This document shows, piece by piece, positions 16,754-25,922 of a stretch of 42,429 nucleotides of DNA. The position numbers and the translations under genes were made by a program. Below the pieces are notes generated by a model. That model saw only the letters and a list, made by a program, of their open reading frames with translations. It had not been told where the DNA came from and ran no database searches. This stretch comes from Aliagarivorans taiwanensis DSM 22990 (GTDB lineage Bacteria; Pseudomonadota; Gammaproteobacteria; Enterobacterales; Celerinatantimonadaceae): positions 1 through 42,429 of the forward strand of contig NZ_AUBZ01000039.1 in the NCBI RefSeq assembly GCF_000429505.1. Reading direction: 5' to 3'. Numbering within the stretch: the stretch's first letter is position 1; every line of letters begins with the position of its first letter.

Positions 16754-18124
16754 TTATGCGCTCTGATACTTTGCCGGTAACTCCGCGCGACGCAACACCT
16801 GCACCAACAACGCCAAACTCAGCATGGCGGTGAGCGCTTCAGCAAATAAGATACTGCTCCAGATACCGTTGACCGGGAACCAGCGGGGCAGCAGCAACAC
16901 CCCAATCACCACCAACACAAAGCCCCGACACAGCGACAGCATGCTCGCCGCCTTTGGCTGTGCAGTGGCCTGAAACAGCGTCGCAGTCACCAGGTTCAGC
17001 CCCATCAGCGGCGCGGCCAAAAAGTAAAAACGCATCGCCGTCGCCGCCAGCTCGGCTTGATCGCGTTGAGCGCCCAAGTAGATACCCGCAAGGCTATCGG
17101 CAAAGACCCATACCAGCGCAGCAAAGCCCACACCCGCGCCCATCGCCGAGAGCAGCCCCAAGCGATAGGTGGCCCAGACTCGTGCAGACTGCTTTGCCCC
17201 ATGGTTAAAGCTGATAATCGGCTGACAGGCCTGTCCCACGCCCAGCATACTGAACAAGGCAAAGGTGCCCACCTTGCCGGTGAGTCCATAGGCCACCAAG
17301 TGTGCGTTGCCGTAGTGATGCAGCAGCACAAAGTTAAACAGCACAATGGTCATGGCAGCGGTCACTTCGATAAAGAAGGTCGGCATGCCGATACTGATGA
17401 TCTCTTTGCTGCGCCCCAGCCCTCGCGCTTGTTGGAAGATTTTTTTAACATCCAAGCGAAGCTGCCCTTTGGCGCGCACAAAGTGGCTCAGCAGCATGCC
17501 AGCCATCAGCACCTGAGCCAGCCCGGTAGCCAAGGCCGCCCCGCTAACTCCCCAGCCCCAGCGGATCACAAACAGGTAATCCAAGGCCAGGTTGAAGATG
17601 GCGCCGGCAGACATCGCCAGCATCGCCAAGCGCGGATTGCCGTCGTTGCGCACAAAGCACGACAGCACCCACGTTAGGGCATACACCACGTTGAACTTAA
17701 GCAGCACCCGTAGGTAATCGGCTGCCAGCACGGCGATATTGCCGCTGGCACCTTGCCACGCCAGCAGGTCTTCCAGCCAGATCAGTCCAGCTACCACCAC
17801 CACACTGACCACAGCGGCAGTCAGCAAGAGTGATTGGCTAAACAGCGCCTGCCCCTGGGCAACCCGCCCACGGCCAAACTCCATCGACATTAGTGCAGCG
17901 CCGCCAATCCCCACCATCATGGCCAGCGCGGTAAACAACGAAAACCCCGGCATCGCCAGCGCAATGGCGCCAAGGCCATCGGCGCCCACGCCAATACCGA
18001 TAAAGAAGGCATCGCCAAGGATAAATACCGACTTAATCAACATGCCCGACAGTGCGGGAAGCAAGTAGTGTAGAAAGGCGCGCGGAATGGGGCTTGCACG
18101 CAGGTCGATAGACGCAGTAGACAT
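16754..18124 (-). CDS. MATE-family efflux transporter
   Basis: The start is the ATG at 18,124 (MSTASIDLRASPIPRAF), with GGAGAG just upstream; a TTG at 18,142 is rejected. The 456-residue product has twelve predicted membrane helices in two six-helix bundles. Family features include FFIGIGVGADGLGAIALAMPG in the first half and GVGQACQPIISFNHGA in the second. MATE proteins export cationic drugs or metabolites by Na+ or H+ antiport across the inner membrane. The protein resembles the DinF/NorM-like bacterial group but the substrate is not predictable. It stands alone, convergent with the HAD gene. Confidence 0.92.
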   Translation of the reverse strand: MSTASIDLRASPIPRAFLHYLLPALSGMLIKSVFILGDAFFIGIGVGADGLGAIALAMPGFSLFTALAMMVGIGGAALMSMEFGRGRVAQGQALFSQSLLLTAAVVSVVVVAGLIWLEDLLAWQGASGNIAVLAADYLRVLLKFNVVYALTWVLSCFVRNDGNPRLAMLAMSAGAIFNLALDYLFVIRWGWGVSGAALATGLAQVLMAGMLLSHFVRAKGQLRLDVKKIFQQARGLGRSKEIISIGMPTFFIEVTAAMTIVLFNFVLLHHYGNAHLVAYGLTGKVGTFALFSMLGVGQACQPIISFNHGAKQSARVWATYRLGLLSAMGAGVGFAALVWVFADSLAGIYLGAQRDQAELAATAMRFYFLAAPLMGLNLVTATLFQATAQPKAASMLSLCRGFVLVVIGVLLLPRWFPVNGIWSSILFAEALTAMLSLALLVQVLRRAELPAKYQSA

Positions 18125-18300
18125 GGGCTCTCCAGAAGACAAACAACACTACTAAGGCAATTGCCCTAATCAGCGAACGGAATTATCCGGAACAGCAAGC
18201 AGGATGGAAAGGGATTAAATGGCCATTTGTCGGCACTATTTGAACATTTGGTGGATTCACCAAGCAAACGAACAGTTGCATGGCTGTTTGAGATGGAGAC

Positions 18301-18324
18301 CAGCCGGGAGGTCTATCCCGGCTG
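18301..18324 (-). terminator. hairpin downstream of the ABC operon
   Basis: CAGCCGGGA-N6-TCCCGGCTG, perfect 9-bp arms, 27 bp after the ATPase stop on the minus strand. No clear T run follows, so it may stabilise the mRNA end rather than terminate. Confidence 0.4.
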
Positions 18325-18350
18325 TAATGCAATTTAAGCAAAGACTATTA

Positions 18351-19169
18351 TCAGGCCGCTGCACCATTACGCGACGACCAGGTCTCGAGAAACGACTGCA
18401 ATTTGGGCGAGCTAGGTGCGTTAAACAGTTTCGACGGTGGCCCCTGCTCCTCAATCTTCCCTTCGGCGAGAAACACCACCTGATCGCTAACCTGAGCGGC
18501 AAAGCCCATCTCGTGGGTTACCACCACCATGGTCATCCCTTCTTGGGCCAGCTCCTGCATCACCTTGAGCACCTCGCCGACCAGCTCAGGGTCGAGCGCA
18601 GAGGTGGGCTCATCGAACAGCATGATCTTCGGGTCCTTGGCCAAGGAGCGGGCTATCGCCACCCGCTGCTGCTGACCGCCGGAGAGCGACAGCGGATAGA
18701 CCTCAGCCTTGTGCTCCATGCCCACCTTGGTCAGTAGCTCCAGCGCCCGTTGCTTGGCCTGGGCCAAGGGCACGCCTTTGACCCAACGCAGTGGTGCCAT
18801 CACATTCTCAAGCACGCTTAGGTGGGGCCACAGGTTAAATTGCTGGAACACCATGCATACCTCGGAGAGCTCCTGCTGCACCAAGGACTTTGGCAGCAGC
18901 TCGCGGTTCCCCTGCTCGTCCATGCCATAGCCAATGGTTTTGCCGAACACGTTAACCTCGCCTTCCTGATACACCTCGAGGAAGTTAATACAGCGCAGCA
19001 GGGTGCTTTTGCCGGAGCCGGAGCCACCGATAATGCAGGTTACCTGCCCTTCTAATATGTTCAGGTCGATGCCCTTGAGCACTTCGTTGTCGTCGTAGCG
19101 CTTGCGTAGCTTAACCAACTCTACGGCGGTGCGCGGAGTGTTGTCGGCGTGGGTTTGCTGGGTCATCAT
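18351..19169 (-). CDS. polar amino-acid-type ABC transporter, ATP-binding protein
   Basis: The 272-residue ATPase energises import. Walker A is GGSGSGKST, the signature is [16 protein letters not shown], and Walker B is [14 protein letters not shown], followed by the switch His in [10 protein letters not shown]. The start at 19,169 overlaps the upstream permease stop (TGATG) and is preceded by GAGGAG, so translation is coupled. The closest families are GlnQ/HisP/ArtP-type ATPases. Together with two permeases and a periplasmic binding protein it forms a complete four-gene importer transcribed away from the LysR-creatinase genes. Confidence 0.93.
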   Translation of the reverse strand: MMTQQTHADNTPRTAVELVKLRKRYDDNEVLKGIDLNILEGQVTCIIGGSGSGKSTLLRCINFLEVYQEGEVNVFGKTIGYGMDEQGNRELLPKSLVQQELSEVCMVFQQFNLWPHLSVLENVMAPLRWVKGVPLAQAKQRALELLTKVGMEHKAEVYPLSLSGGQQQRVAIARSLAKDPKIMLFDEPTSALDPELVGEVLKVMQELAQEGMTMVVVTHEMGFAAQVSDQVVFLAEGKIEEQGPPSKLFNAPSSPKLQSFLETWSSRNGAAA

Positions 19170-19825
19170 CAGCTCCTCAAGTAATGGGTTGCGCGCAGCT
19201 CGCAGTAGTTGGCGACCTTGGCAATGGCGAAGTTCAGGCACCAGTAGGCCAGCGCTAAAAACAGATAGGGTTCAACCACGGTAAAAGTTTGGGTGGCCAT
19301 GCGCACCGCGGCAGTGGTCATCTCTGGCACCGTGATCACCGACAAGATGGCCGACTCCTTCACCATGATGATGGTTTGGTTCAAACAAGGCGGAATAATC
19401 AGCGCCAGCATCTGCGGTAGCTGGATCTTCACCAAGGTGGTGATCCGGCTCATCCCCAGATCCTGCGCCGCCTCTAACTGCCCCTTAGCCAGACTCTCGA
19501 AGCCGCTGCGGTAGATCTCGGCAAAATAGGCCGCCACATACAGCGCCAAACACAGTACCCCAACAAACTCGGCACTCAGCGACAGGCCGATAAACGGGCC
19601 GCCATAAAACAGCAGATAGACCTGCACCAGTAGTGGCGTGCCGCGAAACGTAGCCAGATAGCCGCGATAAAACCAGCGCCATAGTGCGCCCGGGCGCAGT
19701 GAAATCAAATACAGCACCAAGCCCCAAGCCAGCCCTAGCAACAGCCCTAAACTGCACACGTAAACGGTGTAGGTGAAGCCCTTGAGCAGCGCCGGACCAA
19801 ATTCCAGATAAAGTGAAAAATCCAT
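19169..19825 (-). CDS. amino-acid-type ABC transporter permease (second permease)
   Basis: The 218-residue inner-membrane protein has about five helices and the HisM/GlnP fold. The ATPase-contact (EAA) loop is seen in [27 protein letters not shown] (about 127-155), with the conserved EAA-x3-G pattern. [15 protein letters not shown] is the other family mark. It pairs with the permease encoded 8 bp upstream to form the heterodimeric channel. The stop overlaps the ATPase start. Confidence 0.92.
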   Translation of the reverse strand: MDFSLYLEFGPALLKGFTYTVYVCSLGLLLGLAWGLVLYLISLRPGALWRWFYRGYLATFRGTPLLVQVYLLFYGGPFIGLSLSAEFVGVLCLALYVAAYFAEIYRSGFESLAKGQLEAAQDLGMSRITTLVKIQLPQMLALIIPPCLNQTIIMVKESAILSVITVPEMTTAAVRMATQTFTVVEPYLFLALAYWCLNFAIAKVANYCELRATHYLRS

Positions 19826-19833
19826 GCCTGCTC

Positions 19834-20481
19834 CTAGTAACTCATGCGCCGTTCAACCCAGCGACCCACCACTGCGACCGCCGAGGTCATCAGCAGATAC
19901 ATCAGCCCTGCGGTGATAAAGAACTCCAGCGGACGATAGGTGGTCGACGAATAGGTTTGGGCAATTCGCATCAAGTCAGTCACTGCAATGGTAGAGATCA
20001 GTGCCGAGTTCTTGATGATGTCGATGGTTTCATTGACCAGCGATGGCAAGGTTTTGCGCACCACTTGCGGCATTTGGATGTAACGCAGAGTCTTCCACCA
20101 ACCAAGGCCGATGGTCCAAGCGGCCTCATTTTGGCCGCGCGCTAGGGTCTGAAAACCGCCGCGTAAGATCTCCGCCTGAAACGCGGAGGTATTCATGGCC
20201 AAGGTGATAATTGCTGCACTCACAGGCTCCAAACTCAGCCCCAATAAGGGCAGAAAGTAAAACACTATCGCCAGCTGAACCAGCAAAGGCGTGCCACGCA
20301 GCGCACTGATGTATACTCGGGCGATCCCCACCAGCCAAGGCTTAGCGGAAATACGTGCTAGACACAGTAAGCCGCCACCAATAAAACCCAGCGCGATGGA
20401 GAACAGCGAGATGCCCAAAGTCATCATCGCCCCCTCCAATAGCGCAGGGGCATTCTTTAAAACGACGGAAAAATCCAACAT
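19834..20481 (-). CDS. amino-acid-type ABC transporter permease (first permease)
   Basis: The 215-residue inner-membrane protein has about five helices. It carries [17 protein letters not shown] and the EAA loop LARGQNEAAWTIGLGWWKTLRYIQ (about 120-145). NETIDIIKNSALIST is typical for the HisQM family. It starts MLDFSVVL, with AAGGA 7 nt upstream. It follows the binding-protein gene after 99 bp containing a strong hairpin, the usual device for making more binding protein than channel. Confidence 0.92.
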   Translation of the reverse strand: MLDFSVVLKNAPALLEGAMMTLGISLFSIALGFIGGGLLCLARISAKPWLVGIARVYISALRGTPLLVQLAIVFYFLPLLGLSLEPVSAAIITLAMNTSAFQAEILRGGFQTLARGQNEAAWTIGLGWWKTLRYIQMPQVVRKTLPSLVNETIDIIKNSALISTIAVTDLMRIAQTYSSTTYRPLEFFITAGLMYLLMTSAVAVVGRWVERRMSY

Positions 20482-20493
20482 TGCCGATCCTTG

Positions 20494-20513
20494 GCCCGGC
20501 GCGCACGCCGGGC
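20494..20513 (-). promoter_or_regulatory. intercistronic hairpin between binding-protein and permease genes
   Basis: GCCCGGCG-N4-CGCCGGGC, perfect 8-bp GC arms without a T run. Such hairpins after binding-protein genes usually protect the upstream mRNA or partly attenuate transcription. Confidence 0.6.
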
Positions 20514-20535
20514 AGTATTACTTGTGTAACGCGGC

Positions 20536-20601
20536 CTTAGTTAACCGGTGCAGGCGCTTTAGTTTACCGGTGCAGGCGCTTTAGTTTACGGGTGCAGGCA
20601 C
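20536..20601 (-). repeat. three tandem 22-bp copies of the end of the binding-protein gene
   Basis: Units lie at 20,580-20,601, 20,558-20,579 and 20,536-20,557. The first contains the codons for PVN and the stop; the second and third repeat the same bases after the stop, with one to three differences from each other. The copies are downstream of the true stop (20,583-20,581) and so are not translated as part of it. Confidence 0.9.
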
Positions 20602-21438
20602 CATGCCTTGCGGTACTTCCATGGTGAAGCCGAACCACTTCATTTGCAGCTCATCGAGCTTGCCGCTTTGCTGTAGCTTCTCGATGCCCTCACTGAAAAA
20701 CGCAACCAGCGACTCAGATTCAGCATCGTCACGCCCCGCCCAGGCGTAGTAGGTCGCCGGGCCAAAGGCAGGCTGCACAATCTCAAACAGGTCACCACGT
20801 TCTTTCACGATGGGGGCCAGATTCGACAGTGCCTGTGGCACCGCATCCACTCGACGTGACGCCAACGCTGAATAGGCCTCGTTGTAATCGGTAAACAGCT
20901 TGATGTCTTTGTAGCCTTCGCCTTTCTCAGGGATCACCACCGACTGCTCGTATTCTTTGGCCACCTCAACCTGTGGAGCACCGGCCTGAATACCGAGAAC
21001 CTTGCCAGCCATATCCTGTGGCTGGACGATACGCTCATCGCCCTTGCGTTTGAGCACCGCTACCGATGCAGTCGAGGTGGGGTAGGTGAAGTTGTACTTG
21101 GCGGCGCGCGCCTTGGTGATGGTGAGCGAGGTCACCACAAAGTCGTAGCGCTTCGCGGTAAGCCCGGCCATGATGCCTTGAAAAGGCAGGTCCAGCTGCT
21201 TGAGCTTCACGCCCGGCAAATCGGCCAGGATCTCCACCAGCATGTCTTGGTGGTAGCCGGTGATCTTGCCATCTTCTAATAGCTCGAAGGGGGCATAGCG
21301 GGCTTCGGTGGCGATCACAATCTCGCCGCGCTGTTTAATCTCTTCCAGCAAGTCGGCGTTAGCCGCGCTGCTCAATCCCAAGCTGGCCACTAGCGTACTG
21401 GCCGCTAGGCAGAGTTGTTTGATGGATAAACCTTTCAT
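20581..21438 (-). CDS. periplasmic substrate-binding protein of the amino-acid ABC importer
   Basis: The start is the ATG at 21,438 (MKGLSIKQLCLAASTLV), with GGGAGAAG 5 nt upstream. The 285-residue product has a Sec signal peptide ending ANA-D (about residue 28). The mature protein is a family 3 (SBP_bac_3) binding protein: IVIATEARYAPFELLEDGKITGYHQDM, then the hinge and the ITKARAAKYNFTYP motif. This group binds polar amino acids and related compounds. Proximity to creatinase across the divergent LysR gene suggests creatine or another guanidino compound as ligand, which is inference only. The gene end is triplicated, as described in the repeat entry. Confidence 0.92.
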   Translation of the reverse strand: MKGLSIKQLCLAASTLVASLGLSSAANADLLEEIKQRGEIVIATEARYAPFELLEDGKITGYHQDMLVEILADLPGVKLKQLDLPFQGIMAGLTAKRYDFVVTSLTITKARAAKYNFTYPTSTASVAVLKRKGDERIVQPQDMAGKVLGIQAGAPQVEVAKEYEQSVVIPEKGEGYKDIKLFTDYNEAYSALASRRVDAVPQALSNLAPIVKERGDLFEIVQPAFGPATYYAWAGRDDAESESLVAFFSEGIEKLQQSGKLDELQMKWFGFTMEVPQGMVPAPVN

Positions 21439-21523
21439 AAATCTTCTCCCGTGAAGCATTGCTTTCCGTTGCGTTAATTGCTTTCTATGTTGCGAGGGAG
21501 AGCCAAGTGCAACAAACGGTATC

Positions 21524-21544
21524 TGCTAATCGAGTGCATTAGCA
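21524..21544. promoter_or_regulatory. LysR-type binding palindrome between transporter and lysR genes
   Basis: TGCTAAT-N7-ATTAGCA, a perfect 7-bp inverted repeat containing the LysR-family T-N11-A pattern. It lies 86 bp upstream of the binding-protein start and 228 bp before the LysR start, in a 333-bp divergent region that otherwise holds no gene I can support. Confidence 0.65.
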
Positions 21545-21771
21545 TGGGTTATGAACCAGCTTGGCGCAGAGGGCTTTAGTTGCACCAAATTGGCTCAAAA
21601 TTCGAGCAGCACAGCCGCTCAGACAACACCGCTAAGTCCCGCGAACTGTTGGTAAATCACGCTATAAATCAATTCCTTACTCTTGGCATGGGCTTTGCGT
21701 TTCCGCTGAAGAGCTATCAATGCGAACTATCAATACGAAATATCCCTACACCGGAATGTGGAGAGCACACG

Positions 21772-22704
21772 ATGTTAAAGCTGCCCCCCTTAGAGGCCCT
21801 GCGCTACTTTGAAGCCGCAGCCCGCCATTTAAGCTTTACTGCCGCCGCCGATGAGCTTTGTATTTCACAAAGTGCGGTGAGCCAAAAGGTGATTCAGTTG
21901 GAGGAACGACTGGGCTATAAGCTGTTTGAACGAAAGCCCCGTCAGCTGCTGCTTACCCAGCGTGGCGCCACCCTCTACCCGGCGGTGAACGCCGCCTTAT
22001 TGCAGATCCACGACACCCTGAACGACCTCAACCAGAGCCATCAACTCAGTCCGGTGGAGCTGTTCTGCATGCCTTCGTTCGCCTCGCGCTGGCTACTTCC
22101 GCGCCTGAGTGACTTTAACCAGCGCTATCCCGAGGTGGTGCTGCACCTCAACGCCCAAGTCAGTGAGCCGAACTTCTACCAGCAACAGGTGGATATTGGG
22201 ATCTGCCATGGCGTGGGCGATCACCCTGCGCTGGAGCAAGTAAGGCTATTTCGTGACTACATTTACCCAGTCGCCAGTCCGGAGTATTTGGAAAGCCATC
22301 CGGTGAACACCCCCGGCGATCTGCAGCGCTGCACCTTGCTGCACGACGCCCTGCCGCAAGCGCGCCTCGCCACCTCCTGGCAAAGCTGGCTTAACGCTAT
22401 CGGTATGAGTGAGATAGATTGCTCACGCGGTTATCGCTTTAATCAGGCCGACCATATCGTGCGCGCAGCCCTCTCAGGCCAAGGCGTGGCGCTGGCCCGG
22501 CATGCGCTGGTGGCCCGTGAAGTGGCCAAGGGCCGCTTAGTGCCCTTGCTCGATCATGTGATTGAAGATGGCGCGGTATATCTGGTGTGCCTACGCAAGC
22601 TGCTGGCACGCCCGCAGATCCAAGCGTTTATCAGCTGGATCCGCTCACAAGCAGAAGAGTTCGAGAACCACCATAGCCTACAGCCTTCGTCTAGGGCGTG
22701 TTGA
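21772..22704 (+). CDS. LysR-family transcriptional regulator (GcvA-like)
   Basis: The start at 21,772 (MLKLPPLEALRYFEAAARHLSF) is supported by GGAGAG upstream; the frame runs open further back, but that part has no family character. The 310-residue product has an N-terminal winged helix (about 1-65, with FTAAADELCISQSAVSQKVIQLE) and an effector domain resembling GcvA (PSFASRWLLPRLSDF, DIGICHGVGD). GcvA-like members regulate amino acid or amine catabolism. Divergent to the ABC importer and 209 bp upstream of creatinase, it is the likely local regulator of both. Confidence 0.92.
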   Translation: MLKLPPLEALRYFEAAARHLSFTAAADELCISQSAVSQKVIQLEERLGYKLFERKPRQLLLTQRGATLYPAVNAALLQIHDTLNDLNQSHQLSPVELFCMPSFASRWLLPRLSDFNQRYPEVVLHLNAQVSEPNFYQQQVDIGICHGVGDHPALEQVRLFRDYIYPVASPEYLESHPVNTPGDLQRCTLLHDALPQARLATSWQSWLNAIGMSEIDCSRGYRFNQADHIVRAALSGQGVALARHALVAREVAKGRLVPLLDHVIEDGAVYLVCLRKLLARPQIQAFISWIRSQAEEFENHHSLQPSSRAC

Positions 22705-22913
22705 TCTTTGGGGTTCGGTTTTTGCTGTGAGTTATAGGCTAGTCAGTCCATAAGAGAGGGGGAAATGCGGCTGCAGGAGTGAACGCATCCTAGCTAGTAT
22801 AAGCATCGATTATGCGAACATAAGCAATCACCGTTTGTCCTGATTCACCGCTTTGCTCAGTATTTTCTCAACAAACGCCTCCGACTGAGGCCTGCCTAAA
22901 AGGAGTACTGAGC

Positions 22914-24119
22914 ATGAAAGACTTATTGGAGATCCGTAACGGCGAACGGGTCAAAGGCACCTTTTCCGACCGCGAAATGCAACAGCGACTGGCCACCCTG
23001 CGCACCCTGATGGCCGAGCAAAACCTCGATGCCGTGGTGTTCACCTCCATCCAAAACGTGAACTACTACAGCGACTTTTTCTACTGTTCCTTCGGTCGCC
23101 CCTTCGGCCTGCTGGTTACCCAGCAGCGCTCGGTCACCATCAGTGCTAACATCGATGGCGGGCTGGCCTCACGGCGCGCCTTTGGCGAACACCTGATCTA
23201 CACCGACTGGCAGCGCGACAACTTCTACCGTGCCATCAGCTCAGTACTGGGCAAGGTAAAACGGGTGGGGGTTGAAGACGACCACCTCACCTTACAAGGG
23301 CAAAGCAAGCTGGCTTTAGCGCTGCCAGAGGCGACCCTGAGCGATGTCAGCGAAGCGGTGATGCGCCTGCGTATGGTGAAATCGAGCGAGGAGATCGCCC
23401 TGATTAAACACGGCGCGCGTATTGCCGATATCGGCGGTGCAGCCTGTGTTGAGGCGATTGCCGAGAATGTGCCTGAATACGAAGTCGCGCTGGCGGCCAA
23501 CACGGCGATGACCCGAGAGATCGCCAAGACCTATCCGCATATGGAGCTGCGCGATACCTGGACCTGGTTCCAGTCGGGGATTAACACCGACGGCGCGCAT
23601 AATGCGGTCACCAGCCGCCGCCTGCAAAAAGGCGATGTGCTTAGCCTTAACTGCTTCCCGATGATGGCCGGCTACTACACCGCACTAGAGCGTACCTTGT
23701 TCCTCGATCACTGTAGCGATGAGCAGCTACGGATCTGGGAGATCAACTGTGAGGTCTATCGCCGCGGTCTGGAGCTGCTGGTACCGGGTAACCGCTGCTG
23801 TGATATAGCCGCAGAGTTGAACGAGATCTACGCCAAGCACGGCTTGCTCGAATATCGCACCTTCGGGTATGGTCACTCCTTTGGCGTACTCAGCTATTAC
23901 TACGGACGGGAAGCTGGCCTGGAACTGCGTGAAGACATCGACACCGTGCTCAAGCCGGGCATGGTGGTATCGATGGAGCCGATGCTAATGCTACCTGAGC
24001 ACTTAGCAGGCGCCGGCGGTTACCGCGAGCACGACATTGTGGTGATCACCGAAGACGGTGGTGACAACATTACCGGCTTCCCGGTGGGTCCAGAACATAA
24101 CATCATCAAGGCCAGCTAA
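22914..24119 (+). CDS. creatinase (creatine amidinohydrolase), M24 pita-bread fold
   Basis: Hydrolyses creatine to sarcosine and urea. The 401-residue length fits creatinase (about 400). From memory, it is closely collinear with the Pseudomonas enzyme: IRNGERVKGTFS at the start, VFTSIQNVNYYSDFFYCSFGRP, TWFQSGINTDGAHNAVTS with the catalytic His, LNCFPMMAGYYTALERTLFLDHCSDEQ, FGYGHSFGVLSYYYGREAGLELREDIDTVL and SMEPMLMLPE. The metal ligands of true M24 aminopeptidases are not kept in their usual form, as in creatinase. AAGGAG lies before ATG. The gene overlaps the next by TAATG. Sarcosine- and urea-handling genes are not in this window. Confidence 0.93.
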   Translation: MKDLLEIRNGERVKGTFSDREMQQRLATLRTLMAEQNLDAVVFTSIQNVNYYSDFFYCSFGRPFGLLVTQQRSVTISANIDGGLASRRAFGEHLIYTDWQRDNFYRAISSVLGKVKRVGVEDDHLTLQGQSKLALALPEATLSDVSEAVMRLRMVKSSEEIALIKHGARIADIGGAACVEAIAENVPEYEVALAANTAMTREIAKTYPHMELRDTWTWFQSGINTDGAHNAVTSRRLQKGDVLSLNCFPMMAGYYTALERTLFLDHCSDEQLRIWEINCEVYRRGLELLVPGNRCCDIAAELNEIYAKHGLLEYRTFGYGHSFGVLSYYYGREAGLELREDIDTVLKPGMVVSMEPMLMLPEHLAGAGGYREHDIVVITEDGGDNITGFPVGPEHNIIKAS

Positions 24120-25018
24120 TGAACAAAGCCAACCTCATCTACGTGCTTACCATCGCCATGTGGTCGTCACTGGCGGTACTGAGCATCAGTGTCAGCCATC
24201 TCGACCCGCTGCTGAGCGTTGGCTTGGTGTTACTGATTGCCTCCCTGCCCAGCTGGCCCAAGTGGCGCTGCTGGCGACTCAGTCCCGGCCATTGGCTGGC
24301 CGGGCTGATTGGTATGTTTGGCTACCACGTGTTGCTGTTCGATGCCTTTGGCCGCTCACCCGCAGTCAATGTGAATCTGGTGCAGTATCTGTGGCCGCTA
24401 TTTATCGTGGTAGCCAGCCCGCTGTTCTCTGGCAAACGCCTTAACTGGGGGCATAGCACCGGTGCCTTGCTGGGCTTCTCTGCCGTGGTGTTATGCCTGG
24501 GCGGCCAGCAAGTCGATTGGCACCCTTCTCATCTGTTTGGCTATGTCGAGGCGGTGATCGCGGCCAGTTTCTGGGCTTACTACAGCCTGTACAACAGCAG
24601 CAAGGCGGATATGCCGGTAGCGGCCGTGGGCGGATTTTGCTTGGTGGCAGGCCTGATGGCATTAGGTAGCTATGGCCTCACCCAGCCACAGCTGGCACTT
24701 CCTCAGCTAAGCGGCAGTGAGTGGTTATCGATTCTTGGTTTGGGTTTAGGTCCGATGGGACTGGCCTTCTACACTTGGGATTACTGCATGCGCCATGGCG
24801 ACCCACGGGTACTGGGCGCGGCCAGCTATCTCACCCCAGTGCTGTCGATGCTATTGATCGTTGCGGTGTTCCCGGAACACGAGCTGAGTCTCGGTCAGAT
24901 GGTGGCATTAGCGCTGGTGATTCTCGGTGCTAGCCTTGGCCCTTGGGTGGCCAAGCGACAGAGCGCAAAACCGCAATCAACTACCTTGGAAGTTAGTCCC
25001 AGCAGTGGTGGACGCTAG
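24119..25018 (+). CDS. EamA/DMT-family exporter (YddG-like)
   Basis: The 299-residue inner-membrane protein has ten predicted helices made of two EamA repeats (about 1-135 and 140-280). NVNLVQYLWPLFIVV and GPMGLAFYTWDYCMRHGDPRVLGAASYLTPVLS are marks of the aromatic/neutral amino-acid exporter group that includes YddG. Translation is coupled to creatinase (stop and start share TAATG), so it probably exports or balances a product of the pathway, such as an amino acid. The substrate is inference. Confidence 0.88.
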   Translation: MNKANLIYVLTIAMWSSLAVLSISVSHLDPLLSVGLVLLIASLPSWPKWRCWRLSPGHWLAGLIGMFGYHVLLFDAFGRSPAVNVNLVQYLWPLFIVVASPLFSGKRLNWGHSTGALLGFSAVVLCLGGQQVDWHPSHLFGYVEAVIAASFWAYYSLYNSSKADMPVAAVGGFCLVAGLMALGSYGLTQPQLALPQLSGSEWLSILGLGLGPMGLAFYTWDYCMRHGDPRVLGAASYLTPVLSMLLIVAVFPEHELSLGQMVALALVILGASLGPWVAKRQSAKPQSTTLEVSPSSGGR

Positions 25019-25314
25019 GCCTCACAATATTAATAAAAATGTTGATTAACTGAATAAAAACGTGAGTGATCGGCAGCTTACTCACCAGCCCAATGACGCC
25101 GCGTTTATTGGCAGTCAGCGGTTGTTCTAAAGGTTTGCAAAATGCAGTCGATAACTAAATTAGTTCAGCAATATCGAGCTAAGACCTTGTAAAAAAGCTT
25201 GTTTTTTGCGATTCTCCTCAGGCCATTATTAAATTAGCATAAAATAAAATAGCGGAAAGGCGGCATCTAAAATGGCGATGCTGATCTCAAGCAACGGTAA
25301 ATTAGGAAATATCC
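25019..25314. other. gene-free stretch of about 296 bp
   Basis: AT-rich region between the EamA gene and the small secreted-protein gene. I see no ORF, no strong hairpin and no repeat. It presumably holds the promoter of the following gene. Confidence 0.6.
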
Positions 25315-25656
25315 ATGTCTAACAAACTAAGCACGCTCTCTGCGTTGCTTTGCCTAGGGCTCGCCAGTGGCGTAGCACAAGCAAGCGACCAGGTTTACAT
25401 GTGTAAACATGGGAGTGCCGAGCGTATCATCAGCGTGGTTTACCACGGCGAAAACCAAGGACTTCCCTGCGAAGTAACTTACCAAAAGGACGGCTCATTC
25501 GAGACCCTGTGGCGTGCACAAAACACCGAAGGCTACTGTGAAGAAAAAGCCATCGATTTCGTGCAAAAGCAGATTGGTTGGGGCTGGGACTGTGAAGCGC
25601 AGCAACCAGCGGTTCCGACTCAGTTGCCTGAGCTAAGCGACGAAAGCGCCAGCTAA
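25315..25656 (+). CDS. small secreted cysteine-containing protein, unknown function
   Basis: The 113-residue product has a Sec signal peptide (about 1-23, ending AQA-S). The mature 90 residues contain four cysteines (YMCKHG, LPCEVTY, GYCEEKA and WDCEAQ), which probably form two periplasmic disulfides. AGGAAA lies 6 nt before the ATG. The C-terminus is Pro/Ser/Glu-rich and flexible. I do not recognise a named family. A hairpin terminator follows and it stands alone. Confidence 0.8.
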   Translation: MSNKLSTLSALLCLGLASGVAQASDQVYMCKHGSAERIISVVYHGENQGLPCEVTYQKDGSFETLWRAQNTEGYCEEKAIDFVQKQIGWGWDCEAQQPAVPTQLPELSDESAS

Positions 25657-25686
25657 CGTCCACTCTTTCCTTGCTAAGTGTAAGAA

Positions 25687-25710
25687 AAGCCACTTGATCC
25701 TAAGTGGCTT
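25687..25710 (+). terminator. terminator after the small secreted protein
   Basis: AAGCCACTT-N6-AAGTGGCTT, perfect 9-bp arms, 30 bp after the gene; the T run is short, and four T follow on the opposite strand. Confidence 0.65.
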
Positions 25711-25922
25711 TAATGACGTTAGTCACTCAGTGATTTATCCCATCTAGCCCACATTCCACCGCCTGCTTCCTGTCTTATCGGCTCGCAAACTGTTGATGTT
25801 ATAGCGACGACAAATCAATTAATTGATAGAAATATCATGATTAATTAAATATTCACTCACTAAGCGCCTGAGCCTATTCTATAAATCAAAGAGTACTCTC
25901 GTTTGATAACAAGGAGCTCAGT

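Noticed and set aside
20494-20513. Hairpin as an intrinsic terminator between binding protein and permease
   Set aside because: No T run, and the genes clearly form one operon; it is more likely an mRNA-stabilising or attenuating stem.
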